Of a stretch of DNA of 35,741 nt, positions 17,292 to 25,004 are shown piece after piece. Source of the stretch: an uncultured beta proteobacterium (lineage in GTDB: Bacteria; Pseudomonadota; Gammaproteobacteria; Burkholderiales; Burkholderiaceae_C); assembly GCA_903920695.1 (NCBI GenBank), contig CAIXNB010000142.1:1-35741 (forward strand). The letters run 5' to 3'. A program made the position numbers and the translations under genes. Every line of letters starts with the position of its first letter. Positions within the stretch are counted from its first letter, which is position 1. The notes beneath the pieces were generated by a model. It saw only the letters and a list, made by a program, of their open reading frames with translations. It did not search any database and was not told the origin of the DNA.

Positions 17292-19151
17292 CTATTTCTG
17301 TGCCCAGACCAGGCCTGCATAGACCGCGCGACCCGACTGGTTATAGCCATAAGCGGTCTGGTACTGGCGATCAAACAGGTTGTCGATCCGTGCTGTCAAT
17401 GCCAGTTCCCGGGTCAGGGCATAGCGTGTCGTCAGGTTCAACAAGCTGTAAGACGGCAGCGCTGGCACCGACACGATGTCGGGGCGCTCACCGGTGTAAC
17501 GCAGGTCGCCGCCAAATGTCCACTGCCCCAGCGGAGCCGAAGCGCCAAACGACGCCATACTGCGGGCGCGGCGGATCAACCGCGTGCCGGTGCTCTCATC
17601 AACCGGGTCCTGCAGCGTCAGACTGGCGCGCAGATCGGCACCAGCGAATTTGCCGCCGTAACTCAATTCCAGCCCCTTGTTGCTGGCGTCGCTGACATTG
17701 TTGAAGGCCCATGTGGCGAAGTCGTACAGCATCAAGTTATCGGTGCGGGTCTTGAACAGTGTGGCACGCGCCACCTGCTTGTCCTGCGCCCACTGCAGGC
17801 CCAGTTCGGTTGAACGCGCAGTCTCGGGTTTGAGCGCCGGATTGCCCGAGAACGGGTCGTACAGGTAACCCAGTGGCGGCAGGTTAAAAGCGGACGAAAC
17901 ACTGGCAATCAACTTCCAGGCCGGCAGGAACTGGAATCCGTAGCCAGCGTAGCCCGTGGTTTCACCTGGCAATCCCTCGGCGTTGTCACGCCGCAGGTTG
18001 AACTGCAGCGAATGATCGCCCAACGCGCCACTCAATCCGGCAAAAACCGACGACACATTGCGCGCGCGATTGAGCTGCGTGGCAGAGCTATCGATCGTGT
18101 CGATGGCCTGGCGCTGTGACTCGGCGCCGGCGGTCAGCAGCCAGGCACCCAAAGTCACATGGTTGGTCCAGTTCAGCGTGCGGCTGCGCGACACGGCCTC
18201 ACTGTCATACGGATAAGCGCTCAAGCGAGCGTCGTAAATTGATTGCTCGCGTCCCTGGCTGAACGTCAGTTGGCTGCGCCAGTCGCGCGTCATCTGGTTG
18301 TGGCTATAGATCGACCAAGTGCCGAGTTTGGTGGCGCCCTTGTAGATATCGGTCGGCGTGCCAAAGCCGCCACCATCGGCATCGAACTCACCATCGCTGC
18401 CCTCGGCGCGCAGACCCAGCATGTGCCCCGGGGCCACGGTCTGGGACAGTCCAAGGTTGTAGTTGCTGTTGCTGTAGCCATCGGCATCCGGGTTTTCGTT
18501 CGGGTACTGGCTGGTGTTCATCGCAGAAAAGCCGCTCGTTTTGTGGCGGCCAACGCCGACGAAGAAGCTCGTTTCGCCGACCTGCCCGCTGACACCGGCC
18601 GAGACACGCGAACTGCCGTAGGAACCGGCTTCGATCTGGGCGAAGACCTTTGGCGTGCCCTGCCCTTTGCGCATGAAGATCTGGATCACACCGCCGACGG
18701 CGCCGCTGCCATAGATGGCCGACACATTGCCGCGCACAATTTCCACATGATCGACCTGGTCGAGCATGATGTGCTCCAGACTGACGCTGCCCGTGCTGTC
18801 CTGCTTGGTCAGCGGCACGCCGTCGATCAGCACCAGCACCTGCAGCGAGGCGCTGCCGCGCAGGAACAAGCTGGCCGCTGTGCCGCGACCACCGTTCTGC
18901 GTGAACTGGAAACCGGCTTCGCTCGACAACAGCGTCGGCAAATCGACCGCCTGCGAACGTTCGATGACGTCGCGTCCGATCACCGTGGTATGCGGCAGGG
19001 CCTCGGTCAATAGTTGTTCTGAACGATTAGCGGTGACAACAGTCTCCTCAAGTTGAACGGGTTTGGAAATAGCTTGCGCGAAAACCGCAGCGGTCGCAAG
19101 CAAGGGCGCGGCCAACACGAGAAGGCGCTTGCGCAGAAAAGTTTTTTTCAT
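17292..19151 (-). CDS. btuB: TonB-dependent outer-membrane cobalamin receptor
   Basis: 619-residue TonB-dependent receptor. The signal peptide ends near AAVFAQA. A TonB box LEETVVTA follows, then the plug domain (TVIGRDVIERSQAVDLPTLL, IRG-like FLRGSASLQVLVLIDGVPL, VEIVRGNVSAIYGSGAVGGV) and a 22-strand-type barrel ending with VYAGLVWAQK, whose last residues suit barrel insertion. The length matches E. coli BtuB (about 614). The cobalamin riboswitch in its leader makes B12 the likely ligand. The bases directly before the ATG (TTTCTCTC) hold no Shine-Dalgarno, which is notable for a gene switched at its leader. Confidence 0.92.
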   Translation of the reverse strand: MKKTFLRKRLLVLAAPLLATAAVFAQAISKPVQLEETVVTANRSEQLLTEALPHTTVIGRDVIERSQAVDLPTLLSSEAGFQFTQNGGRGTAASLFLRGSASLQVLVLIDGVPLTKQDSTGSVSLEHIMLDQVDHVEIVRGNVSAIYGSGAVGGVIQIFMRKGQGTPKVFAQIEAGSYGSSRVSAGVSGQVGETSFFVGVGRHKTSGFSAMNTSQYPNENPDADGYSNSNYNLGLSQTVAPGHMLGLRAEGSDGEFDADGGGFGTPTDIYKGATKLGTWSIYSHNQMTRDWRSQLTFSQGREQSIYDARLSAYPYDSEAVSRSRTLNWTNHVTLGAWLLTAGAESQRQAIDTIDSSATQLNRARNVSSVFAGLSGALGDHSLQFNLRRDNAEGLPGETTGYAGYGFQFLPAWKLIASVSSAFNLPPLGYLYDPFSGNPALKPETARSTELGLQWAQDKQVARATLFKTRTDNLMLYDFATWAFNNVSDASNKGLELSYGGKFAGADLRASLTLQDPVDESTGTRLIRRARSMASFGASAPLGQWTFGGDLRYTGERPDIVSVPALPSYSLLNLTTRYALTRELALTARIDNLFDRQYQTAYGYNQSGRAVYAGLVWAQK

Positions 19152-19234
19152 GAGAGAAATACATCAACAAAAGCCCTCGCCGTCGTCCCCGACAGCACAT
19201 GGACATTACGGCTGTACACCAGGGCGTGCAGCCA

Positions 19235-19412
19235 CCTTGTTGGCCGGTATCCGGGCTGGTGGCACAACCGCCATCGCCTTCCCAAGCGTGTGTTCGAAAC
19301 GCTCAGTGGCTGTGATGGCGGCGAGTCGCAGGGCGAATCGTCCACTTACCGTTGCGGGGGCAGCGCAGGTTAGGTTTGCCGCTGATGGCGGGCCCTCCTG
19401 CTTCCCGTTGAA
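19235..19412 (-). promoter_or_regulatory. Cobalamin riboswitch
   Basis: On the minus strand the leader of btuB has the conserved parts of the adenosylcobalamin riboswitch in order: GGGAAGC near 19407, the core GCTGCCCCCGCAACGGTAA at 19364-19346, and a B12 box-like CAGCCCGGATACCGGCC at about 19258-19242. Binding of adenosylcobalamin is known to switch off such leaders. Here no strong terminator lies between the aptamer and btuB, so control of translation is more likely. CAACAAGG right after the B12 box could pair with CTTTTGTTG near the start codon (two G-U pairs), a possible switching helix. That last point is inference. Confidence 0.9.
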
Positions 19413-19495
19413 CTGCAGTGTGTGAACCACACCGCGAGCACCAACGAGTGTATTTTACAGCCGTTCAGTTCAGCAAACCCTACAATGGATGCCCT

Positions 19496-19726
19496 ATGTC
19501 GAATCAAAGCCAAATCGACCAGATCGCGGAACGTGTCGAGCGGCTGCTGGTGCGTTATGCCGAACTACAGCGCACCAACACACTGCTCAGCGCGCAGGTC
19601 GAAACCATCACGCAGGAGCGCGACTCCCTTAAATCCAGGCTCGGCGCCGCGCGGGCCCGTGTCGACGCGCTGCTGGACCGTTTGCCGCAGACATCGGCCA
19701 ACAGCCGACAAAAAGGCAGCGCATGA
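19496..19726 (+). CDS. zapB: ZapB-like coiled-coil cell-division protein (TIGR02449/DUF904 type)
   Basis: 76-residue protein that is almost all predicted coiled coil (IAERVERLLVRYAELQRTN, then a heptad-rich stretch with QERDSLKSRL). This is the pattern of the short ZapB-like proteins encoded directly upstream of zapA in proteobacteria. It overlaps zapA by 4 bases (ATGA). The exact family name is an inference from length, coiled coil and position. A TACAAT at 19481-19486 looks like a -10 box only about 10 bases before the start codon. Confidence 0.78.
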   Translation: MSNQSQIDQIAERVERLLVRYAELQRTNTLLSAQVETITQERDSLKSRLGAARARVDALLDRLPQTSANSRQKGSA

Positions 19727-20076
19727 AGCAACTTGAAGTTCAAATCATGGGGCAGAGCTACCTGCTGGGTTGCCCTGAGGGTGGCGACGCCAGGTTGCTT
19801 GAGGCAGTCGAACGCGTCGATAGCGCGATGTGTAAGATCCGTGATGCAGGCAAAATCAGGGCGCGTGACCGCATTGCTGTGCTGGCCGCGCTCAACCTTG
19901 CGTTCGATCTGGCGGACCAGGGCAGCAGCGTCAAGCCGCCAGCTACCGAATTACCGATGACAAACAGTCCCCCTGACTTGGCTACGGCCGCGTCAACAGG
20001 GGCTCATGCGCAATTGCTGAGCTCCCTGTTGGAGCATCTGGACCAGGCGCTGGCCGACGACGGTCGCCTGATCTGA
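19723..20076 (+). CDS. zapA: Cell division protein ZapA
   Basis: 117-residue protein that bundles FtsZ filaments at the division site. The N-terminal domain has the family pattern (LEVQIMGQSYLLGCPEGGDA, LLEAVERVDSAMCKIRDAGK, DRIAVLAALNLAFDL). The C-terminal part, from about residue 70, is usually a coiled coil; here it is less regular. It starts inside the stop of zapB. In many relatives a 6S RNA gene follows zapA, but I do not recognise one in the 151 bases downstream. Confidence 0.88.
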   Translation: MKQLEVQIMGQSYLLGCPEGGDARLLEAVERVDSAMCKIRDAGKIRARDRIAVLAALNLAFDLADQGSSVKPPATELPMTNSPPDLATAASTGAHAQLLSSLLEHLDQALADDGRLI

Positions 20077-20227
20077 ATGTCTGCCTTCGCGCATTGCGAT
20101 TGGGTTTATCAGGATAGGTATCGGTGCGGGCAACAGGCTGGGTCACGGCGGCGGACGTCATGACTTTTGCAGATCACAGCAGGACCGCACAGTACAGATC
20201 AATCGCTCATCCCCACCACAACAGTCG

Positions 20228-21628
20228 ATGACACCCGAACTCATCCCAGCCCAGATCCAGCGCTACTACTTCTTGGCGGTCTTGTGCTTCGCGCCAACCC
20301 TGTTCTTCTATTACGTCGGGGAAGAGGCTGTGTTTACGCTCAACTCGATTGAGATGTGGCAGCACCAGGAATTCTTGAATACCGTCATGTATGGCATGCT
20401 TGGCGGTGGTGGCAATGGACGCCCTCCCCTGTTTAGCTGGCTCATGATCCCACTGGCACAGCTGCTGGGTTGGGACCATGTTCTGGTCGCCTCTCGCATC
20501 ATCACAGTCGGCGCCACACTGGGAACCAGTTTGACAGTAGCCTGGTTGTCCTATCAGCTTTGGCGCGACAAGCGCATTGCCTGGATGGCAGCCCTGTTGT
20601 ACCTGCTCACAGTCGATGTGCTCTTCTACCGTGGTTGGTTGGCCTATGCTGATCCGCTGTTTGCCATGCTGGTCGTGCTGGCCATCGCGCTGACCTGGGT
20701 TGCGTGTCTGCGCACCAGTTATCGGTGTCTCGCTGGCGCCGTGCTGGCGGCCTTTGCCGCCATGCTAACCAAGGCATTGACCGTATATCTGTTTCTAGGC
20801 ATATGCTGGCTGGTGCTGCTGACCCAGGCCGACTACCGCCGTTTCCTGCTGCGCTGGCAAGCCTGGTGCGTCTACGCGACAGCGCTGCTGATGCCGCTGC
20901 TTTGGTTCAAATTGGGCAACCCCGATGTCGCCCAGCACACCATCCTATTGCGCGACATCACAGGGAAACTGGTCGTGCCGCAGTGGAGCGACTACCTGCT
21001 TCGCTTTCTGACTTATCCGCTGGAATTGTTCTTGCGGCTGATGCCGGCGTCCGTCTTCATCGGCTACGTTCTCTGGCGCAAGCGCAGTGCGGCGGAAGCG
21101 CCACCTGCGGCGGTGCGAATGGCGCTATGGATGGTTTTGTTGAATTTCCTGCCGTACTGGCTGGCACCATCCGGCGGCACACGTTATGTTTTGCCAATCT
21201 ACGCCCTGCTCGTGTTGCCCGCAGCGTATTTCGCGGTGCATCAATTTGAGCGCCTGGCTTTGCGAAAGTGGGTGATCGGACTGATCACGCTGGCCTTGGT
21301 CGCCAACCTGATCATTTATCCGCAGTACCAAAAAAAGGTGCGCGGGCAAAACTACGCCAAGATGGCCGAGCAGATTGTCAGCGAGTATGGAAAGTTCCCG
21401 CTCTACGCGACCAACGTGACCTCTGTCGGACTCTCGGTCGTCGCCCACATTAACAGCAGGCGCTTGAACCAGCCGGCTCTGGTTTGGCCGCCGGTCGATT
21501 TTCAGAACGGCATCGTCATCGCCTACGCTGAAACCGATGTGACGGGCACCCTGCTGAGAAGACTTCAGATCAATAACGATGCAGTTCTGTTGATCTGCCG
21601 TGGCGATGCCTGCACAGCGTCAAGATGA
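20228..21628 (+). CDS. GT-C membrane glycosyltransferase (ArnT/PMT-like)
   Basis: 466-residue integral membrane protein with about ten helices. The N-terminal region FYYVGEEAVFTLNSIEMWQ resembles the acidic first-loop motif of ArnT/PMT-family (GT83/GT39) glycosyltransferases, and GRPPLFSWLMIPLAQLLG and YRGWLAYADPLFAMLVVLA fit the same fold. GGTRYVLPIYALLVLPAAYF in the last membrane part matches the family's RYxLP stretch. Such enzymes move a sugar from a polyprenyl carrier to lipid A, protein or another acceptor on the periplasmic side. The acceptor is unknown, and no polymyxin-resistance neighbours are present. No Shine-Dalgarno precedes the ATG. Confidence 0.8.
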   Translation: MTPELIPAQIQRYYFLAVLCFAPTLFFYYVGEEAVFTLNSIEMWQHQEFLNTVMYGMLGGGGNGRPPLFSWLMIPLAQLLGWDHVLVASRIITVGATLGTSLTVAWLSYQLWRDKRIAWMAALLYLLTVDVLFYRGWLAYADPLFAMLVVLAIALTWVACLRTSYRCLAGAVLAAFAAMLTKALTVYLFLGICWLVLLTQADYRRFLLRWQAWCVYATALLMPLLWFKLGNPDVAQHTILLRDITGKLVVPQWSDYLLRFLTYPLELFLRLMPASVFIGYVLWRKRSAAEAPPAAVRMALWMVLLNFLPYWLAPSGGTRYVLPIYALLVLPAAYFAVHQFERLALRKWVIGLITLALVANLIIYPQYQKKVRGQNYAKMAEQIVSEYGKFPLYATNVTSVGLSVVAHINSRRLNQPALVWPPVDFQNGIVIAYAETDVTGTLLRRLQINNDAVLLICRGDACTASR

Positions 21629-21918
21629 GGCTTGTGCAGGCAAGCGCCAATCTGAACATACCACTGAACATTCCTAGGTTCATTGCGTCATCCAGCCCTA
21701 CAATGAACACCGTCTGCAGTGCTCGCCGGGCTTTATATTTCCTTGAACCAATGCTCTTAGAGCCCGGGCTTGGAACATCGCGGGTCAGGCGTGATCATCT
21801 CGCGTCAGATGAACCCAATGTCCCGTTGACCTCGCCCACCTGAACCCCGGTTCAGGATGCCGGTCCGGTGGCACTTGCAGACACCTTTTTCTCACCCTTC
21901 GCCCATCACCCATCACCC
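21629..21918. other. Intergenic region with one palindrome, otherwise empty
   Basis: These 290 bases lie between the glycosyltransferase and the TauE/SafE gene. A 72-codon open frame at 21625-21843 has no family resemblance or start signals and is not called. The only structure I see is the palindrome at 21839-21856. Confidence 0.5.
21839..21856. promoter_or_regulatory. Palindrome upstream of the TauE/SafE gene, possible operator
   Basis: CCTGAACC, two bases (CC), GGTTCAGG is a perfect 8+8 palindrome ending 62 bases before the ATG at 21919. The two-base spacer suits a dimeric repressor site better than an RNA hairpin. No regulator can be named. Confidence 0.4.
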
Positions 21919-22731
21919 ATGACCTTCGAACCCCTGTTGTTCATCGAACTTGCCGTGCTGGGCCTCAGCACCGGTTTTCTCGCCGGCCTGCTCGGCATTG
22001 GCGGTGGCATGCTGATGGTGCCTTTCATCACCATCATCCTGTCGGCGCGTTCGGTCGGACCCGATCTCGCAGTCAAGATGGCGATTGCAACCTCAATGGC
22101 CACCATCATCTTCACATCGATCTCCAGCGTGCGTGCCCACCACAAGCGCGGTGCCGTGCGATGGGAACTGGTCAAAGGTCTGGCACCGGGCATCATCCTG
22201 GGCGGTTTCATCGCCAGTCTCGGTGTGTTTGCCTTGCTCAAAGGCTCATCACTGGCAATGTTCTTTGCGGTGTTCGTAAGCTTTTCGGCGACGCAGATGT
22301 TCCTCGACAAAAAGCCCGCACCGACACGGCAGGTGCCGGGCACGGCCGGCCTGATTGGCGCCGGCGGCGTGATCGGATTCCTGTCAGGGTTGGTCGGCGC
22401 AGGCGGCGGCTTCATCAGCGTGCCTTTCATGACCTGGTGCAACGTCGCCATTCATAACGCGGTGGCCACTTCAGCCGCGCTCGGCCTGCCCATTGCACTG
22501 GCCAATGTGATCGGCTATGTGGTTGCCGGCCAGAGCGTGCAAAACCTGCCACCCTATTCATTTGGCTACATCTGGTTGCCGGCGCTGGCTGTCATTGCGA
22601 CCTGCAGCGTGCTGACCGCGCCGCTCGGTGCCAAGGCCGCACACATGCTGCCGGTGAAGCAGCTCAAGCGCGTGTTTGCCAGCATCCTGTATCTGCTGGC
22701 GGCCTATATGCTCTACAAGGCACTGGCCTGA
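21919..22731 (+). CDS. TauE/SafE-family permease (sulfite/sulfoacetate exporter type)
   Basis: 270-residue membrane protein with the two repeated family blocks: GFLAGLLGIGGGMLMVPF near the N-terminus and GFLSGLVGAGGGFISVPFM in the middle, each with glycine-rich turns, and about eight helices. Members move sulfite, sulfonates or other small anions; the substrate here is unknown. The ATG at 21919 begins MTFEPLLFIEL. A GTG at 21868 would add 17 residues. Neither start has a Shine-Dalgarno; the ATG follows a short repeat (CCCATCA twice). The bidirectional terminator at 22761 closes the gene. Confidence 0.86.
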   Translation: MTFEPLLFIELAVLGLSTGFLAGLLGIGGGMLMVPFITIILSARSVGPDLAVKMAIATSMATIIFTSISSVRAHHKRGAVRWELVKGLAPGIILGGFIASLGVFALLKGSSLAMFFAVFVSFSATQMFLDKKPAPTRQVPGTAGLIGAGGVIGFLSGLVGAGGGFISVPFMTWCNVAIHNAVATSAALGLPIALANVIGYVVAGQSVQNLPPYSFGYIWLPALAVIATCSVLTAPLGAKAAHMLPVKQLKRVFASILYLLAAYMLYKALA

Positions 22732-22760
22732 CGCGCCGAACGGTCAACAGAAAGCACAAA

Positions 22761-22788
22761 TGAAAACGGGCCAGAAGGCCCGTTTTCA
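22761..22788. terminator. Bidirectional terminator
   Basis: TGAAAACGGGCC and GGCCCGTTTTCA form a perfect 12-bp stem with an AGAA loop. The A-run and T-run on either side let it serve both the TauE/SafE gene (plus) and the tRNA-Ser gene (minus). Confidence 0.88.
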
Positions 22789-22798
22789 TTTCTATAAC

Positions 22799-22888
22799 TG
22801 GCGGAGCAGGCGGGATTCGAACCCGCGGAGGGTTTTACCCCTCGCACGCTTTCCAGGCGTGTGACTTAAACCGCTCATCCACCGCTCC
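22799..22888 (-). tRNA. tRNA-Ser (GGA)
   Basis: The 90-nt minus-strand sequence starts GGAGCGGTGGATGAG and ends with GGTTCGAATCCCGCC, the matching CTGCTCC acceptor strand, G and an encoded CCA. The anticodon stem CACGC/GCGTG encloses CTGGAAA, giving anticodon GGA, which reads UCC and UCU serine codons. A long variable arm (GAGGGGTAAAACCCTC) confirms a class II tRNA. Confidence 0.96.
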
Positions 22889-22951
22889 AGCATCCTGCAT
22901 TTTAGCTGAGGCCAGAGTCTATTTCGCCCCGCGACGCCGCAAACGCACAAT

Positions 22952-22975
22952 AAAAAAGCCACCCGAAGGCGGCTT
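22952..22975 (-). terminator. Terminator of the LivK-like gene
   Basis: On the minus strand, AAGCCGCC, a TTCG tetraloop and GGTGGCTT are followed by a run of T. The stem has one G-U pair. It lies about 22 bases after the binding-protein stop. Confidence 0.9.
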
Positions 22976-22997
22976 CTTTACTTAGCAGAGAACCGGA

Positions 22998-24131
22998 TCA
23001 GTTCAGCGCATTCTTCTTGCCGCCCTTGTAGCTCGACAGGGTCATGGACGGATTCTTCATTTCGCCATTGGATTCAAAGGCGATGTTGGCCGTCACGCCC
23101 TTGAAGTTGGTCTCGGCCAGTTTCGGCACATACACCTTGGGGTCGGTCGAATTGGCGCGCTTCATGGCATCAACCAGAACGAAGGTGGCATCGTAGGTGA
23201 ACGGGCTGTAGATCTGGAACTGGCCCGGGTACTTGGCGTCGTAACGTGCTTTCCATGCCGTGCCACCCGGCATCTTGGCGATCGACGCACCGCCTTCAGC
23301 GCAGACGACACCGTCCAGGCTCTTGGCACCGGAAGCGATCTTGATGATTTCAGTGGTGCAGATGCCATCGCCGCCGAAGAACTTCACGTTCGACAGATTC
23401 AACTGGTCCATTTGGCGCAACATGGCACCAGCTTGTGCGTCCATGCCACCGTAGAAGATACCGTCGGGATTCTTCGATTTGATGGCGGTCAGGATGGCCA
23501 TGAAGTCGGTGGCTTTGTCCGTGGTGTACTGTTCGTCGACAATCTGGATACCCTTGGACAGCGCCGTCTTCTTGAACACTTCGGCCACGCCTTGGCCGTA
23601 GGCAGTACGGTCATCGATCACGGCAATCTTCTTGAGCTTCAAGGTGTCAGCCGCATACACAGCCAGACCAGCGCCGAGGGCGTTGTCGTTGGCAATGATC
23701 CGGTACGTGGTCTTGTAGCCGGGCTTGGTCAGGTTGGGGTTGGTGGCAGCGCCAGTGATGTGGGGAATGCCGCAGTCGTTGTAAATCTTCGAAGCCGGGA
23801 TCGTGGTGCCCGAGTTCAGGTGACCGACCACACCCGCAACCTTGGCGTCGCACAGTTTTTGTGCCACAGCCGTGCCCTGTTTCGGGTCGGCTGCATCATC
23901 TTCGGCCATCAATTCGAACTTGATCTTCTTGCCGCCGATGACCAGATTTTGCGCATTGAGGTCTTCCACCGCCATCGCAGAACCATTGGCATTGTCCTTG
24001 CCGTAGTGGGCCTGACCGCCTGACATCGGTGCAACGTGACCGATCTTGACAACTTGCACGTCCTGCGCCATGCCCATCCCGGCGACGGCGGCAATCGCTG
24101 CTGCCACGGTAATTTTCAACTTCATTTGCAT
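22998..24131 (-). CDS. Branched-chain amino-acid-type ABC transporter binding protein (LivK-like)
   Basis: 377-residue periplasmic binding protein of the Leu/Ile/Val (PF13458) family. A signal peptide ends near AVAGMGMAQD, followed by VQVVKIGHVAPMSGGQAHYG, VGHLNSGTTIPASKIYNDCG, ITGAATNPNLTKPGYKTTYR and SPFTYDATFVLVDAM. The ligand may be a branched-chain amino acid or another small molecule. GGAG sits 6 bases before the ATG at 24131, which decides that start. No Liv permease or ATPase genes adjoin it, so it works with components encoded elsewhere. It is followed by a strong terminator, which suggests a single-gene unit. Confidence 0.9.
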   Translation of the reverse strand: MQMKLKITVAAAIAAVAGMGMAQDVQVVKIGHVAPMSGGQAHYGKDNANGSAMAVEDLNAQNLVIGGKKIKFELMAEDDAADPKQGTAVAQKLCDAKVAGVVGHLNSGTTIPASKIYNDCGIPHITGAATNPNLTKPGYKTTYRIIANDNALGAGLAVYAADTLKLKKIAVIDDRTAYGQGVAEVFKKTALSKGIQIVDEQYTTDKATDFMAILTAIKSKNPDGIFYGGMDAQAGAMLRQMDQLNLSNVKFFGGDGICTTEIIKIASGAKSLDGVVCAEGGASIAKMPGGTAWKARYDAKYPGQFQIYSPFTYDATFVLVDAMKRANSTDPKVYVPKLAETNFKGVTANIAFESNGEMKNPSMTLSSYKGGKKNALN

Positions 24132-24248
24132 AGAAAACTCCAAGATTAAATAAAAAATGTGAACTCAATAGCTCCACACCCGACACCATAACGCAATAAT
24201 TAAGCCACAAGCATAGGGAAGACACCAATTTGATAAGTCAGTGCAAAT

Positions 24249-24554
24249 TTATTTCATCGAATCCTGACTTCTCGCAGACGACATGACCTGCATCACAGAC
24301 TGCCTGACCAAGGGTTCAATCTCACCACGCATCGACAAGCGCAGACCCTCCAATTGCTCCTTCAGCAGCGCTTCTGCCACTTCCCGCCAACGGTACGCGA
24401 ACGCTGCGTCCACTCGCTGCAAAACCAGTTGCACCAAGTGCTCAAGTTCGAGGGTTGGTGGTATTGGCGCCGAGCTCTGGTCCAGCGTGGCGACATCAAT
24501 CACCTCGGTCAGGGTCGGCACGAAACGTGGCGGATTGCGCGGCAATGAGTTCAT
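24249..24554 (-). CDS. Small protein of unknown function downstream of holC (DUF2486-like)
   Basis: 101 residues, soluble and mostly helical after residue 35. It opens with PPRFVPTLTEVIDV, which recalls the PVLTEV opening of DUF2486 proteins encoded next to holC in Burkholderiales; that link is from memory and uncertain. Its ATG shares one base with the holC stop (TGATG), so it is translated in tandem with holC. The role is unknown. Confidence 0.7.
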   Translation of the reverse strand: MNSLPRNPPRFVPTLTEVIDVATLDQSSAPIPPTLELEHLVQLVLQRVDAAFAYRWREVAEALLKEQLEGLRLSMRGEIEPLVRQSVMQVMSSARSQDSMK

Positions 24555-24988
24555 CAGGGCGACGTTTTCAAGGTCAGGTCGTGGCGCGTGATGGCATAGC
24601 CCTGTTCGGTGTAGTGCTTCCAGCGGCCACGCGCCAGGCTGCGGTCTTCGTCATCCAGACCGACCACTTCAATGACGCGCTCGAAACGCTCGAAACCAGC
24701 GGGCACATGCTGGCCCAGATTGATCAGCACCTGCTGATGCGGCACTGACTGAATTGCCGCCGCCAGGATCACCGGTGAAGCGGCGACAAGGTCAGGCTCG
24801 CTATCGCTTAGGCAGTGCGGAATAAAGTCGGTCGGTGAAAACGTCCACAGCAGTTTGTCCAGTTGCGCCATGGTGTCGGGCAAGCCTGTCACCACGACCC
24901 GCGCATTGGCGCTGACGGCCTTGCGCAGCAAACGGCAGCAATAGGCCAAGCGATCTGGCGCGTTGAAGTGAAAGGCAATTTCCGTCAT
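24554..24988 (-). CDS. holC: DNA polymerase III chi subunit
   Basis: 144-residue chi subunit, which links the clamp loader to single-stranded-DNA-binding protein. Typical features are TEIAFHFNAPDRLAYCCRLL at the start, the helix VVVTGLPDTMAQLDKLLWTF, DFIPHC, and FERFERVIEVVGLDDEDRSL near the end. The ATG at 24988 is chosen over an upstream TTG. It lies 16 bases after pepA, the standard order in proteobacteria. Confidence 0.92.
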   Translation of the reverse strand: MTEIAFHFNAPDRLAYCCRLLRKAVSANARVVVTGLPDTMAQLDKLLWTFSPTDFIPHCLSDSEPDLVAASPVILAAAIQSVPHQQVLINLGQHVPAGFERFERVIEVVGLDDEDRSLARGRWKHYTEQGYAITRHDLTLKTSP

Positions 24989-25004
24989 AGCCGGGTCCAA
25001 CCCA

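Noticed and set aside
20077..20227. Possible 6S RNA gene downstream of zapA
   Set aside because: The position is right, but the gap is only 151 bases and I could not see the expected long closing stem or central bubble.
21625..21843. 72-codon open frame after the glycosyltransferase
   Set aside because: It has no Shine-Dalgarno, no family likeness and an unusual composition; more likely intergenic.
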